DNA of 58,009 nucleotides from DAITAZ01 sp036824045 (GTDB lineage Bacteria; Pseudomonadota; Gammaproteobacteria; Burkholderiales; Rhodocyclaceae), in NCBI GenBank assembly GCA_036824045.1, contig DAITAZ010000024.1, positions 1 to 58,009 on the forward strand, read 5' to 3'. The notes beneath the pieces were generated by a model. The model worked only from the letters and a program-made list of their open reading frames with translations, was not told the origin of the DNA and did no database searches. A program made the position numbers and the translations under genes. Shown here piece after piece: positions 42,071 through 50,352 of the stretch. Numbering within the stretch: position 1 is the stretch's first letter; every line of letters starts with the position of its first letter.

Positions 42071-43054
42071 TTACGAGAAAAATCGTTCAACGGCGCCCGG
42101 CGGGAGCTCTACGCCCGTTGCCCGCGCACGCTGTAGCAGTTCCCAGTAATAGCGGTAAGAGGCCCGGTCATGAAGCTTTCCAGAGTGTTGAATTGGCCCC
42201 CAAGCGACGTCTTGAGCAGCAGACAGGATATCGATGGCGGACACGACCTCCGAGAAATCCGGGCGCATTGCTGACAAGATGGGTGGTATCTGATTTGGGT
42301 GGATACTCCACATGCGCAGGAAGCCGAATTCGCGCCGGGCGCGCACCGCATCAGCTTCGATGTGCTCCAAATCCTTCAACTCGGTAGTCACGTTGTGAGC
42401 GGGCACAACCCCATTTGCCAAGGCTGCCGCAGCAATTTCAGTTTTTGCACGCACGACCAACGGGTGTTCAAACTGGCCTGGACTGCGCATGGCAGACGAA
42501 GGTATGGCTCCGTGATGACCGCTCACAAAGTCCATCAGGCCGAAGTCCAGAGATTCGACACCGGGCAGCGCGGCAATCTCCCACACCTCCCTCAACGCGC
42601 CGTGGGTTTCGACCAGGACGTGCACAGGAATGGCGCGGGCAATCCCGCTTTCCCTTTCGATGCGTCGCAACTCATCGAGTTGCTCAACCACGTCCGCAGC
42701 AGAGCGCGGTTTTGGGAAAGTAATGAATGGCAACCGTTTGCCAGCGTCCCCAACCAGAATGGCTAGATCATCACGCCAATGGGAATGAGTGACATCGTGG
42801 ATACGAGCGCCGACACGGTCAAAACGGTTATCGTCACTATTGATCAAGGCTGCGCAAAGCTGCGCGTGCTCAGCCTCCTTCCCGGCGGGGGCGCCATCCT
42901 CGCAATCGCATGTGATGTCAAACACCGGCCCCATCTGAGCCTGCAAGGAGAGCGCCTTGCGGATCAGCTTCTCGCTGCCAGCGTAGTGGTCAATGGCCGG
43001 AAGGATGGGGAAGGGCTTTTCGCCCCCAAAAAGAATTTCAGAGGGATGGTGCAT
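42071..43054 (-). CDS. HpcH/HpaI aldolase / citrate lyase beta family protein
   Basis: This 327-residue protein belongs to the CitE/malyl-CoA lyase superfamily. It shows DITCDCEDGAPAGKE, a conserved arginine in GARIHD, VHVLVETHGALRE (catalytic Glu) and LDFGLMDFVSGHH, then MWSIHPNQI. Members cleave or form C-C bonds of malyl-, citramalyl- or citryl-CoA, or hydrolyse malyl-CoA. The exact substrate is not determinable. The ATG at 43054 is the best start: an ATG at 43096 lies within the loop of the mdh terminator. It lies behind malate dehydrogenase but is separated from it by that terminator, so it relies on read-through or its own promoter. Confidence 0.85.
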   Translation of the reverse strand: MHHPSEILFGGEKPFPILPAIDHYAGSEKLIRKALSLQAQMGPVFDITCDCEDGAPAGKEAEHAQLCAALINSDDNRFDRVGARIHDVTHSHWRDDLAILVGDAGKRLPFITFPKPRSAADVVEQLDELRRIERESGIARAIPVHVLVETHGALREVWEIAALPGVESLDFGLMDFVSGHHGAIPSSAMRSPGQFEHPLVVRAKTEIAAAALANGVVPAHNVTTELKDLEHIEADAVRARREFGFLRMWSIHPNQIPPILSAMRPDFSEVVSAIDILSAAQDVAWGPIQHSGKLHDRASYRYYWELLQRARATGVELPPGAVERFFS

Positions 43055-43075
43055 GATGTCGGGCAACCGCGGCAC

Positions 43076-43110
43076 AAAGAAAAAGGGCCGCGGCATTGTA
43101 CCGCGGCCCT
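43076..43110 (-). terminator. Intrinsic terminator of mdh
   Basis: Read on the minus strand, AGGGCCGCGG (43110-43101), a 7-nt loop and the complement CCGCGGCCCT (43093-43084) are followed by TTTTCTTTG. The stem is 10 bp and perfect. It begins 25 bp after the mdh stop. Confidence 0.92.
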
Positions 43111-43135
43111 TCCGCAGAAGCTCTAGAGAACTGCC

Positions 43136-44131
43136 TTACAGTGCGTCGAGCATGCTCTTCACAGCAGCGCGCTCTTCCTCAAGTTCCTTCAGGGTGATGC
43201 CCACCTTTTCCTTGGAGTAGTCGTCGATCTCCAAGCCCTGGATGATCTTGAAGGATCCACCCTTACACTCGCAGGGGAAGCCGAAAACCAGCCCTTCAGG
43301 GATTCCGTACGAGCCGTCGGAAGGCACGCCCATCGTCACCCACTCGTCGGAACCGAGCACCCAGTCACGGACATGATCAATTGCAGCGTTGGCGGCGGAG
43401 GCGGCGGAGGAGAGGCCCCGGGCTTCAATGATCGCGGCGCCCCGCTTACCCACGGTCGGCAGAAACACGTCATTGTTCCAGGCGTGGTCGTTGATCAGTG
43501 CCTTGACGCTATCACCGTTGGAGGTGGTGAAACGGTAATCGGCGTACATCGTTGGAGAATGGTTGCCCCAGACGACAAGCTGTTTCAGGCTGGACACTGC
43601 ACGACCGGTCTTGGACGCTAGTTGAGACAGCGCACGGTTGTGATCCAGGCGAAGCATGCCATGGTAGTTGTTCGGATTGGTGCGACCAACCTTGATAGCG
43701 GCGGCACGGGCAATGTAAGCATTGGTGTTGCACGGGTTGCCTACAACCAGCACTTTGACGTCTTCCTTCGCGTTTTCCGCGATGGCCTTGCCTTGGACGG
43801 TGAAAATAGCGCCGTTGGCCGTCAACAGGTCAGCGCGCTCCATGCCCTTGGTTCGCGGGCGGGCGCCGACCAACAAGCAAACATCCGCATCTTTGAACGC
43901 GACGTTGGGGTCGTCCGTCGCGATCATCCCGGCCAGCAGGGGAAACGCACAATCTTCCAGTTCCATCATCACGCCCTTGACCGCTTGCTGGGCCTGGGGC
44001 AGATCCAGAAGCTGCAGAATCACGGGCTGGTCCTTACCAAGCATTTCGCCTGAGGCAATGCGGAACAGCAGGCTGTAACCAATCTGGCCAGCAGCGCCAG
44101 TAACCGCGACACGCATGGGGGATTTAGCCAT
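43136..44131 (-). CDS. mdh: Malate dehydrogenase (NAD)
   Basis: This 331-residue enzyme oxidises malate to oxaloacetate in the TCA cycle. It is of the cytosolic-like type common in betaproteobacteria: VTGAAGQIGYSLLFRIASGEM for NAD binding, VGARPRTKGMERADLL with the mobile-loop arginines, GNPCNTNAYIA, LDHNRALSQLA and the catalytic histidine in VVWGNHSPTMY. The ATG at 44131 follows AAAGGAG. It reads away from gntR, and both share the control region with the large palindrome. A long leader of about 175 nt separates the predicted promoter from the start. Confidence 0.97.
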   Translation of the reverse strand: MAKSPMRVAVTGAAGQIGYSLLFRIASGEMLGKDQPVILQLLDLPQAQQAVKGVMMELEDCAFPLLAGMIATDDPNVAFKDADVCLLVGARPRTKGMERADLLTANGAIFTVQGKAIAENAKEDVKVLVVGNPCNTNAYIARAAAIKVGRTNPNNYHGMLRLDHNRALSQLASKTGRAVSSLKQLVVWGNHSPTMYADYRFTTSNGDSVKALINDHAWNNDVFLPTVGKRGAAIIEARGLSSAASAANAAIDHVRDWVLGSDEWVTMGVPSDGSYGIPEGLVFGFPCECKGGSFKIIQGLEIDDYSKEKVGITLKELEEERAAVKSMLDAL

Positions 44132-44313
44132 TCTCGAAACTCCTTTGTTGAACGATAGGTACCAACTTGCCCCGGGGCGACTGTTTTACGGACGTTACAG
44201 TGACGTCAAGAGGCAACCGGTGATGATAACGATCTGCTGCAAGGTGGGTGCTCGCTGAGGCCAGCTTCGCGTTGGATTTTCTAGCTGACACTGCATTTTA
44301 TTATCGCTTTGCG

Positions 44314-44342
44314 ATCTTAGGAAGAACTTGTTTTTCTGTCAA
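44314..44342 (-). promoter_or_regulatory. Predicted mdh promoter
   Basis: On the minus strand a consensus -35 TTGACA (44342-44337) and -10 TAAGAT (44319-44314) are 17 bp apart. Transcription would begin near 44307, about 175 nt before the mdh start. The big palindrome ends six bases upstream of this -35. Confidence 0.75.
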
Positions 44343-44347
44343 CTCTT

Positions 44348-44375
44348 ATCTTATATCTTATATAAGATATAAGAT
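44348..44375. promoter_or_regulatory. 28-bp perfect palindrome, probable GntR operator
   Basis: The left arm ATCTTATATCTTAT (44348-44361) is matched exactly by its complement at 44362-44375. Within it, the 10-mer CTTATATAAG forms the core. It overlaps a likely gntR promoter (-35 TTGTTT at 44328-44333, -10 TTATAT at 44351-44356) and abuts the mdh -35. I infer binding by the adjacent GntR protein as an autorepressor and mdh regulator. Confidence 0.75.
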
Positions 44376-44416
44376 GCCATGTGGACGGATTTTTTATTTT
44401 GTGCTCCAATCGCAGA

Positions 44417-45157
44417 ATGCCTTCCGACAACAGCATGCCATCCCCGGTTTTCAGCCCCCTGTATCGCCAGATAAAAGCGCTAATGCTTCAAGCGCTCGAT
44501 TCCGGCGAATGGCGCCCCGGCGAGGCTATTCCCAGTGAAATTGAGCTCGCCCAGCGGTTTAGCGTGAGTCAAGGGACCGTGAGGAAGGCGGTTGATGAGC
44601 TTGCTGCCGAAAATCTGTTGATTCGTAAGCAAGGCAAGGGAACATTCGTTTCGACGCACACCGATCCCCGTGCCCTGTTTCGCTTTTTGCGCTTGGTGCC
44701 CCTCTCGGGAGAGCTGGTGACTCCTCAGAGCGTGCCTTTGGACTGTTGGAGGGCGCGCGCGGGGCAAGAAGTTTCTCGGATGCTTGGCATTCAGCAGGGC
44801 GTCTCGATCATCATTTTGCGGAGAATTCTCCGATTCGCCGGCAAACCGGTGGTGCTCGATGAGATCTACCTGCCAGGAGACTTGTTTCAGGGGCTGACGA
44901 TTGAGGTGCTGCGGGAGCATGCGGGGTCTCTCTATGGTTTGTTTGAATCCCGCTTTGGAGTGAAGATGATTCGTGCAGAGGAGCGCCTGCGTGCGGTTGC
45001 TGCCGACCGCCAGAGTGCGGAGACGCTTGGGGTGGCGGAGCACAGCCCTTTGCTTTCCGTTGAGCGCGTGACCTATACGTATGGCGATCGACCTGTTGAA
45101 TGGCGGCGAGGATTGTATGCAACGGGAGAACATTTCTACCTCAATGAATTGGGGTGA
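44417..45157 (+). CDS. GntR-family regulator with UTRA domain
   Basis: This 246-residue regulator is of the HutC subfamily. The winged helix-turn-helix begins PLYRQIKALML and includes PSEIELAQRFSVSQGTVRKAVDEL as the core (quoted in parts: PSEIELAQRF, SVSQGTVRKAV). The UTRA ligand domain fills residues about 85-240, with VDEIYLPGDLF-like and LLSVERVTY segments. It stands between mdh and the sdh operon and probably senses a TCA-linked metabolite. The start is not certain: the ATG at 44417 is favoured, and ATG 44435 or GTG 44381 are alternatives. The large palindrome ends 41 bp before it. Confidence 0.9.
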   Translation: MPSDNSMPSPVFSPLYRQIKALMLQALDSGEWRPGEAIPSEIELAQRFSVSQGTVRKAVDELAAENLLIRKQGKGTFVSTHTDPRALFRFLRLVPLSGELVTPQSVPLDCWRARAGQEVSRMLGIQQGVSIIILRRILRFAGKPVVLDEIYLPGDLFQGLTIEVLREHAGSLYGLFESRFGVKMIRAEERLRAVAADRQSAETLGVAEHSPLLSVERVTYTYGDRPVEWRRGLYATGEHFYLNELG

Positions 45158-45226
45158 ATGCGTGCCTGAATTGCGTTAGCCTTTACTGCGCCTAGACGTG
45201 GGTTCTGCCATAAAAGCGTAAGGGTA

Positions 45227-45232
45227 TATAAT
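45227..45232 (+). promoter_or_regulatory. -10 box for the sdh operon
   Basis: A consensus TATAAT stands 74 bp before the sdhC start. The -35 region (TTCTGC near 45203) is poor. I see no copy of the gntR palindrome here. Confidence 0.5.
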
Positions 45233-45305
45233 CGTTTCTTTTTTGTTGCTGTGCAGTGCCCCGGGGGGATCGGGGTGTGGTGTCTTCAGTGAGAGAGGGA
45301 GTGCT

Positions 45306-45695
45306 ATGCCAGAAGGTGCATTGAATAAGCAGCGCCCGAAGTTTCTAAGCTTGACTGAAATTCGGTTGCCGCTTCCGGGGATCGTTTCGATCCTTCATCG
45401 CATTAGCGGGGTTGGAATATTTTTGTTCCTGCCGCTCCTGCTGTCCTTGTTTGATAGCAGCGTCTCGTCCGCGGAGAGCTTCGCCGGATACAAGCAGGCG
45501 GTTGCAAATCCCTTGGTGAAGCTGATCCTTCTGGGTTTGCTCTGGGCTTTTTTGCATCATTTCTGTGCCGGCATTCGTTTCTTGGCGCTGGACATGCACA
45601 AGGGACTGGAGCTTCAGACCGCGCGCAGCACTGCGCGCCTTGTTCTGGTCGTTAGCTTGATTCTGACTGTGCTGATCGGGGTGAAACTATGGTGA
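45306..45695 (+). CDS. sdhC: Succinate dehydrogenase cytochrome b556 subunit
   Basis: This 129-residue membrane anchor of complex II has three transmembrane helices (about 30-47, 70-88 and 108-126). It binds heme b through the histidine pair at 84-85 in FLHHFCAGIRFLALD, and SILHRISG supplies the serine and arginine of the quinone site. The ATG at 45306 follows GGGAG. Its end overlaps sdhD by 7 bp. This is the first gene of the complex II operon. Confidence 0.96.
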   Translation: MPEGALNKQRPKFLSLTEIRLPLPGIVSILHRISGVGIFLFLPLLLSLFDSSVSSAESFAGYKQAVANPLVKLILLGLLWAFLHHFCAGIRFLALDMHKGLELQTARSTARLVLVVSLILTVLIGVKLW

Positions 45696-46036
45696 ATCGG
45701 GTTGTAGTTGGCGCCCATTACGGTTTCAAGGATTGGCTTGCGCAGCGGGTCACTGCAGTGGTGATGGCGGTCTACACCGTCATCTTTGCTGTGGGCGCCC
45801 TGGCGATGGGTGAAATGACTTACGAGAACTGGCGAGGTCTGTTCTCTGGCGGGTTCATGCGCTTCGCTACCTTCCTCTTCTTTATGAGTTTGTTTTACCA
45901 CGCGTGGGTCGGTATTCGGGATCTCTTCATGGACTACGTCAAGCCCGTTGGGGTTCGGCTGGTTCTGCACGTGGTTGTTATTCTGGCGCTCGTCGGCTAT
46001 GCCGGTTGGGCGGCACAAGTCTTGTGGAGGCTGTAA
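45689..46036 (+). CDS. sdhD: Succinate dehydrogenase membrane anchor subunit
   Basis: This 115-residue protein is the second membrane anchor of complex II, with three transmembrane helices and the second heme-ligand histidine H71 in FYHAWVGIRDLFMDYVK; Y83 helps bind quinone. The ATG at 45689 lies within sdhC, giving translational coupling, and the stop is directly followed by the GTG start of sdhA. It is rather short but normal for this lineage. Confidence 0.95.
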   Translation: MVNRVVVGAHYGFKDWLAQRVTAVVMAVYTVIFAVGALAMGEMTYENWRGLFSGGFMRFATFLFFMSLFYHAWVGIRDLFMDYVKPVGVRLVLHVVVILALVGYAGWAAQVLWRL

Positions 46037-47830
46037 GTGAACGTCGCGAAGCGAACTTTCGATGCGGTGATCGTTGGGGCTGGCGGTGCCGGCCTGCGTG
46101 CTGCGCTGCAGTTGTCGGAAGCCGGCCTCAAGACGGCTGTGCTGACCAAGGTATTCCCCACCCGTTCTCATACGGTGGCCGCTCAGGGGGGCGTTGCGGC
46201 GTCTCTGGGTAACTCTACCGAAGACAACTGGCATTGGCACATGTACGACACCGTCAAGGGGTCGGACTGGCTTGGTGATCAGGATGCCATCGAGTTCATG
46301 TGCAAGAAGGCCAATGAGGTCGTTATTGAGCTCGAGCACTTTGGCATGCCGTTTGACCGTACTGACAATGGCAAGATTTACCAACGCCCGTTTGGTGGTC
46401 ATTCTCAGAATTATGGCCAGTCCCCTGTGATGCGGTCTTGCGCAGCAGCTGACCGGACCGGGCATGCGATGTTGCATGCGCTGTATCAGCGCAATGTGCG
46501 CGCCAACACCCAGTTTTTTGTGGAGTGGATGGCACTTGATCTCATCCGGGATGCGGATGGAGACGTGCTTGGTGTTACGGCCATGGAGATGGAAACCGGG
46601 GAAGTGTCGGTCTTTCACTCCCGTGCGACGATTTTCGCAACCGGAGGCGCCGGGCGCATCTACTACAGCTCAACCAATGCATTCATCAATACAGGTGACG
46701 GCGTCGGGATGGCTGCTCGCGCGGGTATTCCTCTAGAGGATATGGAATTCTGGCAGTTCCATCCCACCGGAGTGGCCGGAGCTGGGGTGCTGATCACGGA
46801 AGGGGTGCGGGGCGAGGGCGGTATTCTGCGTAACAGTTCCGGGGAGCGTTTCATGGAACGGTACGCGCCCAACCTGAAAGATCTTGCATCTCGCGATGTG
46901 GTTTCCCGGGCTATGACCACGGAAATCAACGAAGGACGCGGATGTGGCCCGGATAAGGACCACGTCCTTCTGGATATCACGCACCTTTCCCCTGAAACCA
47001 TCCTGAAACGCTTGCCAGGCATTCGGGAAATTTCAATCCAGTTCGCCGGGGTGGATCCGATCAAGGCGCCTATTCCCGTCGTTCCGACTTGCCATTATCA
47101 AATGGGGGGCATCCCGACCAATTACAAAGGTCAGGTTGTCGTACCGAAGGATGGCAACGCCAATAGCCCGGTTAAAGGGTTCTATGCTGCCGGAGAGTGT
47201 GCCTGCGCTTCGGTGCATGGCGCCAACCGTCTCGGAACGAACTCGCTGCTCGACTTGCTGGTATTCGGCAAGTCGGCCGGGGAGTCTGTGGTTGAAGACT
47301 TTCGGTCCGGCGCTTTGTCGCTGAAGCCCTTGCCCGCGGATGCTGCGGATCAGTCGCTTGCGCGACTTGCCCGTCTCGAGAACCAGAAAGGCGGCGAGGA
47401 CGTGCACGAGGTGAGGCTGGCAATGCAGCGCACCATGCAGAAGCACGCGGGGGTTTTCCGCTTCAATGATCTGCTGAAGGAAGGGGTGCAACGGATATTG
47501 GAGGTTGCTGAACGCGCCAAGACGACAGAGATTGGGGACAAGTCGCAGGTGTGGAACACCGCCCGTCTGGAAGCGCTTGAGCTCGACAACCTGATCGAAG
47601 TTGCGAAAGCGACCATGATTTCCGCTGAGGCCCGCAAGGAGTCCCGTGGCGCTCATGTTCGCGACGATGCCCCGGATACTCCCGAGACCCCCAATGGTCG
47701 TAACGACAAGGAGTGGCTCAAACACACTTTGTGGTACACCGATGGCAATCGTCTCGACTACAAGCCGGTGAACATGAAGCCGCTGTCTGATGACGTCGAG
47801 CCGATCGCGCTCGCCAAGCGGACCTACTGA
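46037..47830 (+). CDS. sdhA: Succinate dehydrogenase flavoprotein subunit
   Basis: This 597-residue subunit oxidises succinate to fumarate with covalent FAD. Motifs are VIVGAGGAGLRAALQL (FAD), H45 in SHTVAAQGG for the covalent link, the substrate-binding HPTGVAGAGVLITEGVRGEGG (positions about 240-260), and HGANRLGTNSLLDLLVFG. It starts with GTG at 46037, directly after the sdhD stop, with GGAGG six bases upstream. Flavin attachment is normally aided by SdhE, encoded downstream. Confidence 0.98.
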   Translation: MNVAKRTFDAVIVGAGGAGLRAALQLSEAGLKTAVLTKVFPTRSHTVAAQGGVAASLGNSTEDNWHWHMYDTVKGSDWLGDQDAIEFMCKKANEVVIELEHFGMPFDRTDNGKIYQRPFGGHSQNYGQSPVMRSCAAADRTGHAMLHALYQRNVRANTQFFVEWMALDLIRDADGDVLGVTAMEMETGEVSVFHSRATIFATGGAGRIYYSSTNAFINTGDGVGMAARAGIPLEDMEFWQFHPTGVAGAGVLITEGVRGEGGILRNSSGERFMERYAPNLKDLASRDVVSRAMTTEINEGRGCGPDKDHVLLDITHLSPETILKRLPGIREISIQFAGVDPIKAPIPVVPTCHYQMGGIPTNYKGQVVVPKDGNANSPVKGFYAAGECACASVHGANRLGTNSLLDLLVFGKSAGESVVEDFRSGALSLKPLPADAADQSLARLARLENQKGGEDVHEVRLAMQRTMQKHAGVFRFNDLLKEGVQRILEVAERAKTTEIGDKSQVWNTARLEALELDNLIEVAKATMISAEARKESRGAHVRDDAPDTPETPNGRNDKEWLKHTLWYTDGNRLDYKPVNMKPLSDDVEPIALAKRTY

Positions 47831-47848
47831 TCGGCGAAGGATGACAGA

Positions 47849-48559
47849 ATGAGCAAGCGTAACGTCAAGTTTTCCATCTATCGGTACAACCCTGATAAGG
47901 ACGCGGCGCCGTACATGCAGTCCATCGAGGTTGAGCTGGAAGCCTCCGACAAAAAACTGCTGGATGCTTTGGTGCGGTTGAAGGCGAAGGATGACACCCT
48001 GTCTTTCCGTCGCTCGTGCCGGGAAGGTGTTTGTGGATCGGACGCCATGAACATCAACGGCAAGAACGGTCTGGCTTGTTTGACGGACGTAGACAAGCTT
48101 GCGCAGCCGATCGTGCTGCGGCCGCTGCCGGGATTGCCAGTCATCCGCGACCTGATCGTCGATATGACTCAGTTCTTCAAGCAATATCACTCCATCAAGC
48201 CGTATCTGGTCAACAATGATCCGGCGCCGGAGCGTGAGCGCCTTCAGACTCCCGAGGATCGGGAAGAGCTTAACGGTTTGTACGAATGCATCTTGTGTGC
48301 ATGTTGTTCAACCTCCTGCCCGTCGTTCTGGTGGAACCCTGACAAGTTCGTTGGTCCGGCAGGCTTGCTTGCTGCGTACCGTTTTATCGCTGACACGCGC
48401 GATCAAGCTACCAACGAAAGGTTGGACAATCTTAACGATCCATATCGTCTGTTCCGCTGCCATACGATCATGAACTGCGCTGACGTCTGTCCGAAGGGTT
48501 TGAACCCCACCCGGGCGATCGGCAAGATCAAGGATCTGATGGTTCGTCGGGCGATTTGA
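47849..48559 (+). CDS. sdhB: Succinate dehydrogenase iron-sulfur subunit
   Basis: This 236-residue subunit passes electrons from FAD to quinone via three clusters. The 2Fe-2S motif CREGVCGSDAMNINGKNGLAC (residues about 57-77, given in parts: C57, C62, D65, C77) has the E. coli-like aspartate. The 4Fe-4S motif is CILCACCSTSCP and the 3Fe-4S motif includes CHTIMNCADVCPKG. The ATG at 47849 follows AAGGA. It ends 21 bp before sdhE. Confidence 0.98.
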   Translation: MSKRNVKFSIYRYNPDKDAAPYMQSIEVELEASDKKLLDALVRLKAKDDTLSFRRSCREGVCGSDAMNINGKNGLACLTDVDKLAQPIVLRPLPGLPVIRDLIVDMTQFFKQYHSIKPYLVNNDPAPERERLQTPEDREELNGLYECILCACCSTSCPSFWWNPDKFVGPAGLLAAYRFIADTRDQATNERLDNLNDPYRLFRCHTIMNCADVCPKGLNPTRAIGKIKDLMVRRAI

Positions 48560-48580
48560 CGCGAAAGGGCCTGTCGAAGA

Positions 48581-48826
48581 ATGGCGGAGTCGATTAATCG
48601 AGGGCAGTTGCGCTGGCGTGCAAGTCGACATGCTCTTCTGGAACTCGATGTCTTGTTCCAACGCTTCATCGACAGGCATTTCGAGAATCTGAGCGAAACG
48701 CAACTGGTTGCTCTGGACGCCATGCTGAAGTGTGAGGATCAGGACCTTTGGGAGATGGTCTGTGATCGGCGGCCATGCAGTGACGCACAGTGGATGGGGT
48801 TGATCGAGTTGCTGCGCGAGCGGTAA
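48581..48826 (+). CDS. sdhE: SdhE/Sdh5-family flavinylation factor with altered motif
   Basis: This 81-residue protein belongs to the SdhE (SDHAF2, DUF339) family that helps attach FAD to SdhA. Length, position after sdhB and the ELDVLFQRF helix support this. The family motif RGxxE should lie at residues 17-21, but here it reads HALLE: Arg and Gly are replaced by His and Ala while Glu remains. This could weaken or change its action. The ATG at 48581 has no strong ribosome binding site. gltA follows 66 bp downstream. Confidence 0.88.
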   Translation: MAESINRGQLRWRASRHALLELDVLFQRFIDRHFENLSETQLVALDAMLKCEDQDLWEMVCDRRPCSDAQWMGLIELLRER

Positions 48827-48892
48827 GCAGCGGTTCGGTTGGCTGGGAGCAAAGCGGAAACGAGCCTTTACGGGAACCAAGAGGGACGCAAT

Positions 48893-50185
48893 ATGACAAC
48901 ACCACGTACTGCCACGCTGTCCGTTGACGGCAAGACCGTTGAATTTCCGGTAATGACCGGCACTCATGGTGCGGATACCATCGATATCCGTACCCTGGGT
49001 GGCAAAACCGGAATGTTTACGTATGACTCAGGCTTCCTGTCGACTGCTAGCTGCAAGTCGACAATCACTTACATCGATGGCGACAAGGGCGAACTGCTGT
49101 ATCGCGGCTATCCCATCGAACAATTGGCCGAGCAGTGCAACTTTCTGGAAGTTGCTTACCTGCTGAAGAACGGCGAATTGCCTAACGCTACGCAAAAAAC
49201 TACGTTCGAAGCAACCATCAAGAAACATACGATGGCGCACGAGCAGCTGGCCAAGTTTTACTCTGGATTCCGTAGGGACGCGCATCCCATGGCAGTCATG
49301 GTGGGTGTCGTAGGCGCGCTGTCCGCGTTTTATCATGAGGCGATGGATTTCTCCGATGCCGAGCATCGGGCGATCTCCTTTAATCGCTTGGTAGCCAAAC
49401 TGCCAACGATTGTGGCGATGGCTTATAAGTACAACACCGGCCAGCCGTTCATGTATCCGAGGAACGATCTGGACTACACAGCCAACTTCATGCACATGAT
49501 GTTTGGCACGCCTTGCGAGAAGTACGAACCGAATCCGGTTCTGGTTCGGGCACTGGACATCATCTTCACGCTGCATGCCGATCACGAACAAAACGCGTCG
49601 ACCTCGACGGTTCGTCTGGCGGGCTCCTCGGGTGCGAATCCGTTCGCGTGTATTTCTGCTGGCATTGCCTGTTTGTGGGGTCCCGCGCATGGCGGCGCAA
49701 ACGAGGCGTGTCTGAACATGCTCGAAGAGATTGGTGACGTCTCCCGCGTCAACGAGTACATCAAGCGCGCGAAGGACAAGAATGATTCCTTCAAGTTGAT
49801 GGGTTTCGGTCATCGCGTGTACAAGAACTTTGATCCGCGCGCGAAGTTGATGCGCAAGGTGTGCAACGACGTCCTGACCGAACTTGGCTTGGAAAACGAT
49901 CGTTTGTTCAAGCTCGCTATGGAGCTTGAAAAGATCGCACTCGAAGACGAGTACTTCGTCGAGAAGAAGCTCTACCCGAACGTGGACTTCTACTCGGGCA
50001 TCGTGCAGAAGGCGATTGGCATTCCGACGGCGATGTTCACTTGTATCTTCGCACTGGCGCGGACGGTTGGGTGGATGACCCAGTGGGAAGAGATGATCAC
50101 CGATCCCGAGTACAAGATAGGACGCCCCCGCCAGCTGTACGTCGGCGCGGCCAAGCGGGATGTTGTACCGCTCTCCCAGCGCTGA
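48893..50185 (+). CDS. gltA: Citrate synthase
   Basis: This 430-residue type II (hexameric, NADH-sensitive type) citrate synthase condenses oxaloacetate with acetyl-CoA. Catalytic residues lie in HADHEQNAST, GPAHGGANEACL and GFGHRVYKNFDPRA, plus the aspartate of PNVDFYSG. The N-terminal domain with the LxxGGKTGMF region (DIRTLGGKTGMFTYD) is typical. The ATG at 48893 follows GAGGG. It lies between sdhE and a terminator, suggesting that it ends the first TCA transcript. Confidence 0.97.
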   Translation: MTTPRTATLSVDGKTVEFPVMTGTHGADTIDIRTLGGKTGMFTYDSGFLSTASCKSTITYIDGDKGELLYRGYPIEQLAEQCNFLEVAYLLKNGELPNATQKTTFEATIKKHTMAHEQLAKFYSGFRRDAHPMAVMVGVVGALSAFYHEAMDFSDAEHRAISFNRLVAKLPTIVAMAYKYNTGQPFMYPRNDLDYTANFMHMMFGTPCEKYEPNPVLVRALDIIFTLHADHEQNASTSTVRLAGSSGANPFACISAGIACLWGPAHGGANEACLNMLEEIGDVSRVNEYIKRAKDKNDSFKLMGFGHRVYKNFDPRAKLMRKVCNDVLTELGLENDRLFKLAMELEKIALEDEYFVEKKLYPNVDFYSGIVQKAIGIPTAMFTCIFALARTVGWMTQWEEMITDPEYKIGRPRQLYVGAAKRDVVPLSQR

Positions 50186-50237
50186 TGCAGCTCAATTGAA
50201 AGCCCGAAAGGATTACAACAGACAGGGCTGATTGCAG

Positions 50238-50273
50238 CGGGACGTTTTGCTGGGAAGCGAGCGTCCCGTTTTT
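50238..50273 (+). terminator. Terminator between gltA and odhA
   Basis: CGGGACG (50238-50244) pairs with CGTCCCG (50262-50268) around a 17-nt loop, followed by TTTTTGTGTTT. It lies 53 bp after the gltA stop. odhA would then need its own promoter in the 80 bp that follow, or read-through. Confidence 0.7.
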
Positions 50274-50352
50274 GTGTTTCAAGGGTGTGGATTTTCCAGC
50301 GCGACCCCGAATGCCCAAGGGGCGTGTCGAGATAAACAGAGGCAGGCAAACC

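Noticed and set aside
43055..43096. Upstream ATG at 43096 as start of the HpcH/HpaI gene
   Set aside because: It lies in the loop of the mdh terminator, and the resulting extra residues do not match the family.
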